Below are positions 1-6,136 of a stretch of DNA of 15,560 bases, in pieces. The notes under the pieces were generated by a model. The model saw only the letters and a program-made list of their open reading frames with translations. It was not told where the DNA came from and did not search any database. The DNA is taken from positions 1 through 15,560 of the forward strand of contig CAMLMA010000030.1 in the NCBI GenBank assembly GCA_946481065.1, in the 5' to 3' direction. The position numbers and the translations under genes are program-made. This DNA comes from an uncultured Nitrosomonadales bacterium (lineage in GTDB: Bacteria > Pseudomonadota > Gammaproteobacteria > Burkholderiales > Methylophilaceae). Every line of letters starts with the position of its first letter. Positions within the stretch are counted from its first letter, which is position 1.

Positions 1-634
1 GGGCGCGGAACTCTTCCATCAACAGCAGCATGTTGGTGCGTCCCAGATCATAGCGGCCGGGGTGGGCGATGACCGCATGGCCACCGCTACCGATGATCCA
101 TCCCATGGCGTCTTCCAGACTCGCCCATTCATGCTCGACGTAACCGGGCTTGCCCTTGACCAGGTAATGCTTGAAAACGGCCTTGGCATCCTTGGCGAAC
201 CCTTGCTCGACGAGGAAGCGGGCAAAATGCGTGCGACTGATGATCCCTTGCTGCGCATAGCGGTAGGCGCCTTCCAGCGCGCCTTCGATGCCGATCTTTC
301 GCAGGCCCTCTGCCATGCCTTCCGCGCGCGTATGGCGTCCTGCCCGGATCTTCTGCAAGCCGGCCTGCAGCGGCGGATGATCCGGATCGACCTTGAGCCC
401 GACGATGTGCAGCGTACGCCTGCGCCAGGTGACCGAGACCTCAACGCCGGGGATCAGCGTGATGCCGTGACTGGACGCGGCGGCATAGGCTTCGGGTAGC
501 CCGGCGACATCGTCGTGGTCGGTCAGCGCCAGTACGCGCAAGCCTTGTGCAGCGGCGTGGGCGACAAGTTCGGCAGGGCCAAGCAATCCGTCGGAGATCG
601 TGGAATGGCTGTGGAGGTCGATAAGGGAAGGCAT
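1..634 (-). CDS. PHP-domain phosphoesterase, YciV/TrpH (RNase AM) type, C-terminus cut by window edge
   Basis: This reading frame is open from an ATG at 634 to the window edge, about 211 residues, so the C-terminus is missing. The N-terminus carries the PHP metal-site motifs: DLHSHSTISDG at residues 6-16 (H8, H10, D15), LTDHDD at 37-42 (H40), PGVEV with E65, and H76. A further motif, AHPGRYD, lies near residue 192. Family knowledge: E. coli YciV/TrpH (RNase AM) is a 5'-to-3' exonuclease that matures rRNA 5' ends and degrades 3',5'-bisphosphonucleotides; it is cytoplasmic and metal dependent. The start is the only ATG in frame after an upstream stop, and the Shine-Dalgarno is weak. The gene is divergent from yciB, a neighbourhood common in betaproteobacteria. 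Family assignment is firm; substrate is inferred. Confidence 0.9.
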   Translation of the reverse strand, partial: MPSLIDLHSHSTISDGLLGPAELVAHAAAQGLRVLALTDHDDVAGLPEAYAAASSHGITLIPGVEVSVTWRRRTLHIVGLKVDPDHPPLQAGLQKIRAGRHTRAEGMAEGLRKIGIEGALEGAYRYAQQGIISRTHFARFLVEQGFAKDAKAVFKHYLVKGKPGYVEHEWASLEDAMGWIIGSGGHAVIAHPGRYDLGRTNMLLLMEEFRA

Positions 635-659
635 CGCTCGGTGAAAGACGCGCGGCGTC

Positions 660-688
660 TTGTGAGGTATGAAGAATCATAGCAAAAT
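660..688 (+). promoter_or_regulatory. Candidate sigma70 promoter for the yciB run
   Basis: TTGTGA (660-665) and CAAAAT (683-688) are 17 bases apart and each matches four of six consensus positions. They lie about 60 bases ahead of the yciB start and overlap the opposite-strand promoter. This is weak evidence; another promoter nearer to the gene is possible. Confidence 0.25.
669..684 (-). promoter_or_regulatory. Candidate extended -10 promoter for the PHP gene
   Basis: On the minus strand TGCTATGAT (684-676) matches the extended -10 pattern TGnTATAAT with one mismatch in the hexamer (TATGAT, 681-676). No good -35 is visible, as expected for extended -10 promoters. Transcription would start near 669, giving a leader of about 35 bases before the ATG at 634. 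Inferred from sequence only. Confidence 0.4.
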
Positions 689-707
689 ACGCCATTCACC
701 GACACTT

Positions 708-719
708 CGGCGTACGCCG
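708..719. repeat. 12-bp perfect palindrome in the PHP/yciB divergent gap
   Basis: CGGCGTACGCCG is a perfect inverted repeat without a spacer, placed 30 bases ahead of the yciB start in the only non-coding stretch between the two divergent genes. It could be a dimeric repressor site or the base of a small hairpin in the yciB leader. I do not recognise a specific regulator. Confidence 0.4.
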
Positions 720-748
720 GCGACGGCTATCTCTTTGGAAAATCCTGC

Positions 749-1288
749 ATGAAGTTTCTGTTCGACCTGTTCCCGGTCATCCTCTTTTTCGCGGTCTACA
801 AGTTCGTCGGCATCTACCCTGCGACGGCCACCGCCATCATCGCGACCCTGCTGCAGATCGTCTGGGTCAAGTGGCGCCACGGCAAGGTCGATGGCGCACT
901 GATCGCCAGCGGCGTCATCATCACCGTGTTCGGCGGCGCGACCTTGCTGCTGCATGACGAGAGTTTCATCAAGTGGAAGCCCACGATCCTCTACTGGTTC
1001 TTCAGCGCCGGCTTGCTGCTCAGCCCACTGCTGTTCAAGCGCAACCTGATCCGCAGCCTGATGGAGAAACAGATCAGCATGCCGGAACCGATCTGGGTGC
1101 GGCTCAACCTGGCCTGGGCGACCTTCTTCGCCGCGCTGGGTGTGCTCAACCTGTATGTCGCCTTCAACTTCTCAACCGACACCTGGGTGGATTTCAAGCT
1201 GTTCGGCACCATGGGCCTGATGTTCGCTTTCATCATCGGCCAGACCCTGCTGCTCAACAGATACATCACGGAAAAGGACCCTGAATGA
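749..1288 (+). CDS. yciB: Septation protein A / inner membrane protein YciB (IspZ family)
   Basis: The 179-residue product is the usual length for this family and opens with its typical [14 protein letters not shown] sequence. Around five hydrophobic segments are visible (about residues 5-20, 24-41, 48-68, 78-92 and 119-170 in parts), with short charged loops such as KWRHGK and [13 protein letters not shown]. Family knowledge: YciB is an inner membrane protein linked to cell envelope synthesis and division-site assembly; its loss in Shigella impairs septation. The ATG is preceded by TTGGAA eight bases upstream. The gene leads a tight run with the YciI-family gene (4-base overlap), bolA-family gene and ppiC-type gene, which suggests one transcript. 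Identity is firm; the biochemical activity is not known. Confidence 0.95.
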   Translation: MKFLFDLFPVILFFAVYKFVGIYPATATAIIATLLQIVWVKWRHGKVDGALIASGVIITVFGGATLLLHDESFIKWKPTILYWFFSAGLLLSPLLFKRNLIRSLMEKQISMPEPIWVRLNLAWATFFAALGVLNLYVAFNFSTDTWVDFKLFGTMGLMFAFIIGQTLLLNRYITEKDPE

Positions 1289-1620
1289 TGTGGTACGCCA
1301 TCGTCGCCGAAGACTACCCGGATAGCCTGGAAAAACGCATGGCGGCCCGTCCGCAGCATCTCGCACGGCTACAGGCGCTGCAGGACGAGGCGCGCCTGCT
1401 GCTTGCCGGCCCCTTCCCTGCCATCGACAGCGAAGATCCGGGCAATGCCGGTTACAGCGGCAGCCTCATCATCGCCGCCTTCAACAATCTGGCTTCGGCA
1501 CAGGCCTGGGCCCAAGCCGACCCCTTCGTGACCGCCGGCGTCTATGCCAAGGTCACCGTCAAACCGTTCCGCAAGACCTTGCCGGCGATGCCCGTATTGC
1601 CGGATATCGGGCTCGACTGA
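1285..1620 (+). CDS. yciI: YciI-family protein
   Basis: The 111-residue product matches the YciI family over its length: the [10 protein letters not shown] start, RPQHLARLQ at 22-30 with the conserved His25, [13 protein letters not shown] near 41-53, and AQADPF.TAGVY followed by VTVKPF near the end. YciI proteins are small ferredoxin-like folds with a conserved His thought to act in catalysis; their reaction is unknown, and related domains occur in dioxygenases and stress proteins. The gene opens at ATG 1285, overlapping the yciB stop by four bases; a second ATG at 1288 fits the family N-terminus (MWYAIVAED) equally well, so the start is uncertain by one codon. The overlap implies translational coupling with yciB. 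Confidence 0.92.
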   Translation: MMWYAIVAEDYPDSLEKRMAARPQHLARLQALQDEARLLLAGPFPAIDSEDPGNAGYSGSLIIAAFNNLASAQAWAQADPFVTAGVYAKVTVKPFRKTLPAMPVLPDIGLD

Positions 1621-1643
1621 GGAGCCCTGCCGGGGACTTGCCC

Positions 1644-1913
1644 ATGACACTCCACGACGAGATCCGCGAGCGCCTGACCAGCGCGCTACAGCCGGCCCGA
1701 CTTGAATTACGCGACGACAGCGCGCTGCACGCAGGCCATGCCGGCAACCGCGGTGGCGGCCATTTTCATGTCGTGATCGTCAGTTCGCAATTTTGCGGAA
1801 AATCGCAGATAATGCGGCATCGCGCCATCTATCAGGCGCTCAGCGGCCTCATGCCCGACCGTATCCATGCATTGAGTATCCAGGCCATCGCCAGCGATGA
1901 GCCCTCCCCATAA
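1644..1913 (+). CDS. BolA-family protein
   Basis: The 89-residue protein has the BolA core: a helix region with DEIRERL, the loop GGGHFHVVIVSSQFCGKS (residues 37-54) and MRHRAIYQAL (57-66). Conserved histidines include H40 and H59, the positions that in other BolA proteins take part in iron-sulphur ligation with monothiol glutaredoxins. The family acts in iron-sulphur trafficking and in envelope or morphology control, and some members bind DNA. The start is ATG 1644, behind GGGGA seven bases upstream, rather than a TTG two codons earlier. It lies 23 bases after the YciI-family gene and 20 bases before the parvulin gene, so it is probably in the same operon. I cannot tell from sequence whether it is orthologous to BolA or to IbaG. 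Confidence 0.9.
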   Translation: MTLHDEIRERLTSALQPARLELRDDSALHAGHAGNRGGGHFHVVIVSSQFCGKSQIMRHRAIYQALSGLMPDRIHALSIQAIASDEPSP

Positions 1914-1933
1914 CCCGACCCTAAGGACCCTTC

Positions 1934-2737
1934 ATGAAAGTTACCACTGGTGCATTGCTGATGCTGCTCGTATCCGGGCTGTCGCAACCGGCGCTCGCCG
2001 ACAATGCCGTCGCCACCGTCAACGGCAAACCGATCAAACAATCGATCTATGACTATATCGTCAAGGATGCGACCGCCCGTGGCCAGAAGGTCGACGACAA
2101 CGTACGCGAGATCATCGTCAACAAGCTGATCAGCAGCGAACTGGTGTACCAGGAAGCCCAGCGCGTCGGCCTCGACAAACAGCCGGACTTTCAGGCCAAG
2201 GAAGAGCTGGCCCGCCGCGAACTGCTGGTCAACGCCTACCTGCAGGATTACATAAAGAAGAACCCGATCAGCGAAGCCGATACCAAGGCCGCCTACGAGC
2301 AGTACAAGAAGGAGCTCGGCGACAAGGAATACAGCGCACGTCATATCCTGGTCGCCACTGAAGCCGAAGCCAAGGACCTGATCGCGCAACTGAACAAGGG
2401 CGCCGATTTCGCCAAGCTGGCCAAGGAGAAATCCAAGGACCCGGGCTCCAAGGAAAAAGGCGGTGACCTCGGCTGGTTCTCTCTCGGCGGCATGGTCAAG
2501 CCCTTCAGCGACGCAGTCGCCAAGCTACAAAAGGGCGGCATCTCCACCGAACCGGTACAGACCCAGTTCGGCTGGCACGTGATCAAGCTGGAAGACACCC
2601 GCACCACGCAAGCCCCGGCCTACGACAAGGTCAAGGACGGTTTGCAGAAGCAATTGCAGCAACGTCAGCTGGAGAAGCTGCTGACCGATCTGCGCACGAA
2701 AGCCAAGATCGTCGACAATACGGCAGCCAAGAAATAA
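1934..2737 (+). CDS. Secreted PpiC-type (parvulin) peptidyl-prolyl cis-trans isomerase
   Basis: The 267-residue product starts with a Sec signal peptide: Lys2, a hydrophobic core LLMLLVSGL, and a likely signal peptidase I site after ALA at residue 22. Residues 27-125 form a charged helical SurA-N-like region starting AVATVNGKPI. The parvulin domain spans about 131-222, with YSARHILV (H137), DPGSKEKGGDLGWF (169-182) and QFGWHVIKLE (H215). A Lys/Gln-rich C-terminal helix follows. Such proteins act in the periplasm as folding factors for outer membrane or secreted proteins by isomerising peptide bonds before proline. AAGGA seven bases ahead of the ATG supports the start. It is the last gene of the yciB run and is followed by a terminator. 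Confidence 0.93.
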   Translation: MKVTTGALLMLLVSGLSQPALADNAVATVNGKPIKQSIYDYIVKDATARGQKVDDNVREIIVNKLISSELVYQEAQRVGLDKQPDFQAKEELARRELLVNAYLQDYIKKNPISEADTKAAYEQYKKELGDKEYSARHILVATEAEAKDLIAQLNKGADFAKLAKEKSKDPGSKEKGGDLGWFSLGGMVKPFSDAVAKLQKGGISTEPVQTQFGWHVIKLEDTRTTQAPAYDKVKDGLQKQLQQRQLEKLLTDLRTKAKIVDNTAAKK

Positions 2738-2755
2738 GCTGCGCTGAGGATCACG

Positions 2756-2788
2756 CCTCGGTTTGATTGAATCCTCGGTTTGATTGAA
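2756..2788. repeat. 16-bp tandem duplication downstream of the ppiC-type gene
   Basis: CCTCGGTTTGATTGAA occurs twice in perfect copies (2756-2771 and 2773-2788) with one base between, a 17-base period. The second copy runs directly into the A-tract of the following terminator. It probably arose by slippage or a small duplication; no function is evident. Confidence 0.85.
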
Positions 2789-2813
2789 AAAGCCCGCATC
2801 TGCGGGCTTTTTT
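2787..2813. terminator. Bidirectional rho-independent terminator
   Basis: GCCCGC (2792-2797) pairs with GCGGGC (2802-2807) around a four-base loop ATCT, flanked by AAAAA on the left and TTTTTT on the right. The hairpin therefore ends transcription in both directions, serving the ppiC-type gene on the plus strand and the aminotransferase gene that stops at 2824 on the minus strand. Confidence 0.9.
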
Positions 2814-2823
2814 GTTGTCCACG

Positions 2824-3990
2824 TCAGGCCCGATGGCTTGTCAGTCGCTTCACTGCTGCAGCCAGCGCGACGTAATCGTCGATCACGTTATACAGTTGTG
2901 CCGAGATGCGCAGCCAGAGGCGCCCATCGAACGCGAACAGCGGCACCTCGATTCGGTGCGCTTGCCAAAGCTGGTCACGCAGCTGGTTGGCACGCTCCAA
3001 GGTCGCCTCACCTTCGAATGGAAATGGCAAGGTCACCATCGCGCCATAGTCTTCACGCTTGGCCGGCAATTCGACCTGCCAGGCCGCGCATATCAGATCC
3101 GCGGCCGCCAGGACCTTGGCGTGCAGGTAGGCGGGGATGGCCTCGCCACCCATCTCGCGATAGAAAGCGATGGCGGCAGAGATCGAGAGCCAGGCGCTGG
3201 GGTCGCGTGTGCCGACCCAATCGAAGGTGGCGGGGAAGCCTTCCTCCATGCGCAGCGACACCACGGGCGGCTGCAGGAAATCCCGCGAACCCGGCGCCGC
3301 CCAGAGGAACGCGCAACCTTTGGGGGCGAACAACCATTTATGGCAATTGCCGACATACCAGTCGACTTGCAGCGCCGGGATATCCAAAGGCAACATGCCG
3401 GGCACATGGGCACCATCGACCAGCGCCCTGATGCCTTTCGCACGGCATACCGCCAGCATCTCCTGCAAGGGATAGACGATCGCCAGCGGCGACGAGACAT
3501 GATCGAGGATGGCCATACGCGTCGCGGGGGTGACGGCTGCGCTGAAGCGCTCCAGGATCTCCCCTGCTTGCAGCGGGAAGGCGAAATCGAATTCGCGGAT
3601 GACGATACCGGTCTGGCGGGCGACGAAACGGGTGAGATGCTTGACGGCGGGATACGCGTGCGCCGACAGCAGCAGCTCGTCACCCGCTTGCCAGGGATAG
3701 GAACGCAGGACCGCATTGACCCCGGCGGTGGCGTTCTCGACAAAGGCCAGATCCTCGCCCTGGGCACCCAGGAAACCCGCCAGGTCGCCGGCTGCCGCAC
3801 GCAGCTCTGCCGGTGCCTGCCGCACCAGGAAATCGACCGGTTGCCGCTCCATGCGGTCGCGGAACCGCTGTTGCGCCTGCAGCACCACGCGCGGCGCGGC
3901 GCCGAAAGACCCGTGGTTGAGGAAATGCATGTCCTCCTCCAGCATCCAGTGCTTGCGCAATTCCTTGCCATCGCTAAACTTGAACTGCAT
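2824..3990 (-). CDS. Class V aminotransferase, isopenicillin-N-epimerase-like (PLP enzyme)
   Basis: The 388-residue product is a fold-type I PLP enzyme of the class V group. Visible signatures are FLNHGSFG (residues 23-30), ENATAGVNAVL (85-95), the cofactor-binding VDGAHVPG (191-198, D192 and H195) and the lysine in WYVGNCHKWLFAPKG (K218, the Schiff-base residue). A C-terminal small domain holds RLWLRISAQLYN. The pattern is that of CefD-like isopenicillin N epimerases, which in most bacteria are not tied to beta-lactam synthesis; the substrate is unknown, and cysteine desulphurase-type chemistry is another possibility. No signal peptide is seen. ATG 3990 is chosen because AGAGG lies upstream; a GTG at 4002 would overlap that site. 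It diverges from the M61 protease gene with a 38-base gap. Confidence 0.85.
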   Translation of the reverse strand: MQFKFSDGKELRKHWMLEEDMHFLNHGSFGAAPRVVLQAQQRFRDRMERQPVDFLVRQAPAELRAAAGDLAGFLGAQGEDLAFVENATAGVNAVLRSYPWQAGDELLLSAHAYPAVKHLTRFVARQTGIVIREFDFAFPLQAGEILERFSAAVTPATRMAILDHVSSPLAIVYPLQEMLAVCRAKGIRALVDGAHVPGMLPLDIPALQVDWYVGNCHKWLFAPKGCAFLWAAPGSRDFLQPPVVSLRMEEGFPATFDWVGTRDPSAWLSISAAIAFYREMGGEAIPAYLHAKVLAAADLICAAWQVELPAKREDYGAMVTLPFPFEGEATLERANQLRDQLWQAHRIEVPLFAFDGRLWLRISAQLYNVIDDYVALAAAVKRLTSHRA

Positions 3991-4010
3991 CTTCGATTCC
4001 ACCTCTGCTG

Positions 4011-4016
4011 ATCATA
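4011..4016 (-). promoter_or_regulatory. Possible -10 box for the aminotransferase gene
   Basis: TATGAT on the minus strand (4016-4011) matches five of six -10 positions and sits about 20 bases ahead of the ATG at 3990. No convincing -35 is present upstream. The 38-base divergent gap is too short for two separate full promoters, so signals for each gene must lie partly inside the other gene's 5' end. Confidence 0.22.
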
Positions 4017-4028
4017 TTGCCGGATACC

Positions 4029-5786
4029 ATGCCCACCATCGAATACCGCGTCACCCTCTTGTCGCCGCAAGCCCACCTGTTCGAGATCGAATGTACCATC
4101 CCGGCCCCGGCGCCGGAAGGCCAGATCGTCTCCCTGCCGGCATGGATCCCCGGCAGTTACATGATCCGCGACTTCGCCCGCCATATCGTCAGCCTCTCGG
4201 CAAGCAGTCAGGGCAAGGCCGTTCAAGTGGAAAAGACCGACAAGCAGACCTGGCGCTGTGCGCCATGCGCGGGCAAGCTGAAGCTCAGTTATACGGTATA
4301 TGCCTTCGATCTCTCGGTGCGTGCGGCCTATTTCGACACCACGCGCGCCTATTTCAACGGGACCAGCCTGTGCCTCATGGTGCACGGCCAGGAGCGGCAG
4401 CATTGTCGGCTGACGATCGAGAAACCTTCGGGGTTCGGCGATGGCTGGCAGGTAGGGACCGCAATGACGCCGCACAAGATCGACAAACGGGGGTTCGGCA
4501 CCTATCTCGCTGAAGATTACCGCACGCTGATCGATCATCCGATGGAGATCGGCGCGCTAGAAATCGCTACATTCAAGGTCAAAGGCGTCCCGCATCGCCT
4601 GATCGTCTCCGGCCGGCATCGCGCCGACCTCAAGCGCATGACGCGCGATCTCAAGCAACTTTGCCGCTACCACATCGACTTCTTCGGAGTGGCACCGTTC
4701 AGCCGCTACGACTTCTTGCTGTACGCAGCCGGCGATGACCAGTACGGCGGGCTGGAGCACCTGAATTCGACGAGTCTGGTCTGCCCGCGCAGCTGGCTAC
4801 CGGTGAAGGGCGAACCTCTAGATCAGGCGCATTACCAGGATCTGCTCGGGTTATGCAGCCATGAGTATTTCCATGCCTGGCACGTCAAGCGCATCCGTCC
4901 ACAAGCCTTCATCGACCCGCCGCTGGATCGCGAAGCCTATACCCGCCAGCTATGGATCTTCGAAGGCTTCACCGCCTATTACGATAGCCTGTTCGTGCTG
5001 CGTAGCGGCCTGATCCCGCGTGAGGCCTATCTGCGCGACCTGGCGCAATCCATCACCCGCTTGTTGCGCACGCCGGGAAGGCATGTGCAGGCGCTGGAGG
5101 ATTCCAGTTTCGACGCCTGGATCAAGCTCTACAAGCCGGACGAGAACACGCCCAACGCCCAGGTCAGCTACTATCTCAAGGGTTCACTCACCGCGCTGGC
5201 GCTGGATCTGACGCTGCGGCAGGCCGGACACAGCCTTGACGAAGTGATGCGCAAGCTTTGGCAATTACATGGCGATAGCGGCATCGGCCTGGCCGAAGGC
5301 GCGCTTGCCGACCTGGTGCGTACCGTCACTGGGGTCGACGTCGACGCCTTGCTGGATTCGGCCCTGCGCAGCACCGAGGCACTACCGCTCGCTCGTCTGC
5401 TGGGCGATTTCGGTATCGACTACCAGGAGACGATCGACCATGAACGGACCACCGATCTCGGCATCAAGCTGGGCCCAGGCGAAGAAGCCAGGATCGCCAC
5501 TGTGCTGAGCGGCAGCCCGGCAGAGCGCGCCGGGCTCGCAGGCGGCGATGTCGTGATCGCAGTCGATGGTTTGCGCGTCAACAACAAGACCCTTGAGAAG
5601 CGAACTGGCAAGCGCAAGCCCGGTAGCGTCATCACCGTCCATGCATTTCGCCGGGATGAACTGATGTGCTTTAAGGTGACGCTGACGGCTGCCCGGCCTG
5701 ACTCGTGCAAACTTGCCATCAAGCGCCGCATCGGGGATGCCATGCAAGCCCGGCTGGATGCCTGGCTCGGCCAGCCTTCAGCCTGA
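4029..5786 (+). CDS. M61-family metallopeptidase (glycyl-aminopeptidase-like) with PDZ domain
   Basis: The 585-residue product has the three-part build of M61 enzymes. An N-terminal beta-rich domain (about 1-170) holds PAWIPGSYMIRDFARH. The gluzincin catalytic domain follows, with GGLEH at 240-244, the zinc motif HEYFH at 278-282 continuing AWHVKRIRP, and the third ligand E312 in EGFTAYY. A PDZ domain spans about 474-555 (DLGIKLG, GSPAERAGLAGGDVVIAVDG). The best-studied homologue, from Sphingomonas, removes N-terminal Gly and Ala from peptides. No signal peptide is seen, which suggests cytoplasmic action. ATG 4029 is preferred to a TTG at 4017, though the Shine-Dalgarno is weak. All catalytic residues are intact. 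Its true substrate is unknown. Confidence 0.92.
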   Translation: MPTIEYRVTLLSPQAHLFEIECTIPAPAPEGQIVSLPAWIPGSYMIRDFARHIVSLSASSQGKAVQVEKTDKQTWRCAPCAGKLKLSYTVYAFDLSVRAAYFDTTRAYFNGTSLCLMVHGQERQHCRLTIEKPSGFGDGWQVGTAMTPHKIDKRGFGTYLAEDYRTLIDHPMEIGALEIATFKVKGVPHRLIVSGRHRADLKRMTRDLKQLCRYHIDFFGVAPFSRYDFLLYAAGDDQYGGLEHLNSTSLVCPRSWLPVKGEPLDQAHYQDLLGLCSHEYFHAWHVKRIRPQAFIDPPLDREAYTRQLWIFEGFTAYYDSLFVLRSGLIPREAYLRDLAQSITRLLRTPGRHVQALEDSSFDAWIKLYKPDENTPNAQVSYYLKGSLTALALDLTLRQAGHSLDEVMRKLWQLHGDSGIGLAEGALADLVRTVTGVDVDALLDSALRSTEALPLARLLGDFGIDYQETIDHERTTDLGIKLGPGEEARIATVLSGSPAERAGLAGGDVVIAVDGLRVNNKTLEKRTGKRKPGSVITVHAFRRDELMCFKVTLTAARPDSCKLAIKRRIGDAMQARLDAWLGQPSA

Positions 5787-5851
5787 TCGCATCGGTTCGC
5801 ATGCGTATCGCCATCCGCATGGGCACGATATGCTTGTCTGACAATCTATGG

Positions 5852-5875
5852 GATAATAAGAATTGTTCTTATTTA
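5852..5875 (+). promoter_or_regulatory. Fur-box-like inverted repeat in front of feoAB
   Basis: AATAAGAATTGTTCTTATT (5855-5873) is a perfect inverted repeat with 8-base arms and a 3-base centre. Read from 5852, GATAATAAGAAT agrees with the GATAATGAGAAT half of known Fur boxes at 11 of 12 positions. GATAAT (5852-5857) may also serve as a -10 box, with no strong -35. Position 21 bases ahead of the proposed feoA start fits iron-dependent repression by Fur (established for feo operons in many bacteria; inferred here). Confidence 0.75.
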
Positions 5876-5893
5876 CCCATATGCGAGTCTCTC

Positions 5894-6136
5894 GTGACCA
5901 GTCTTGACCGGCTTCCCCCAGGTGAAAATGGCATCATCCGCAGCATCACGGCGGACGCTTCGCTACAGAAGCGGCTGGCGGCGCTCGGCTTTCGCATCGG
6001 TAAACGGGTCGAACTGATCCGCCGCGCCAGTTTCAACGGGCCGCTGCATGTCAGGCTAGGCACGACCGACGTCATCTTGCGCGCACGCGAAGCGCAACTC
6101 ATCGAGATCAGCACCTCCACCCAGGCTCAGCAATGA
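5894..6136 (+). CDS. feoA: FeoA, SH3-like partner of the ferrous iron transporter
   Basis: From a GTG at 5894 the product is 80 residues, the usual length for FeoA. It shows the family pattern: SLDRLPPGENGIIRSI (3-18), LQKRLAALGFRIGKRVEL (24-41), and a final beta strand DVILRAREAQLIEI (59-72). FeoA is a small cytoplasmic SH3-fold protein that binds FeoB and modulates Fe(II) uptake. The frame is open much further upstream, including an ATG at 5819. That longer reading would run through the Fur-like site and -10, so the GTG start is preferred; its Shine-Dalgarno (GCGAG) is poor. The stop overlaps the feoB start by four bases (ATGA, 6133-6136), implying translational coupling. The start codon is the main uncertainty. 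Confidence 0.88.
   Translation: MTSLDRLPPGENGIIRSITADASLQKRLAALGFRIGKRVELIRRASFNGPLHVRLGTTDVILRAREAQLIEISTSTQAQQ

Noticed and set aside
1832..2389. 185-codon open frame opposite bolA/ppiC
   Set aside because: Antisense to the parvulin gene, which has a signal peptide and full domain; no supporting ribosome site or motif.
2812..4011. 399-codon open frame on the plus strand opposite the aminotransferase
   Set aside because: Antisense to a gene with an intact PLP site; the translation is low in hydrophobic structure and resembles no family.
3093..4538. 481-codon open frame on the minus strand across the aminotransferase and the M61 start
   Set aside because: Its protein is Arg/Ser/Cys-rich with no family pattern, and it overlaps two genes that have clear catalytic motifs. 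It is a GC-rich shadow frame.
5705..5893. Upstream extension of feoA
   Set aside because: It would overlap the end of the M61 gene and run through the Fur-like site and -10 box; the FeoA family starts at about 5894.
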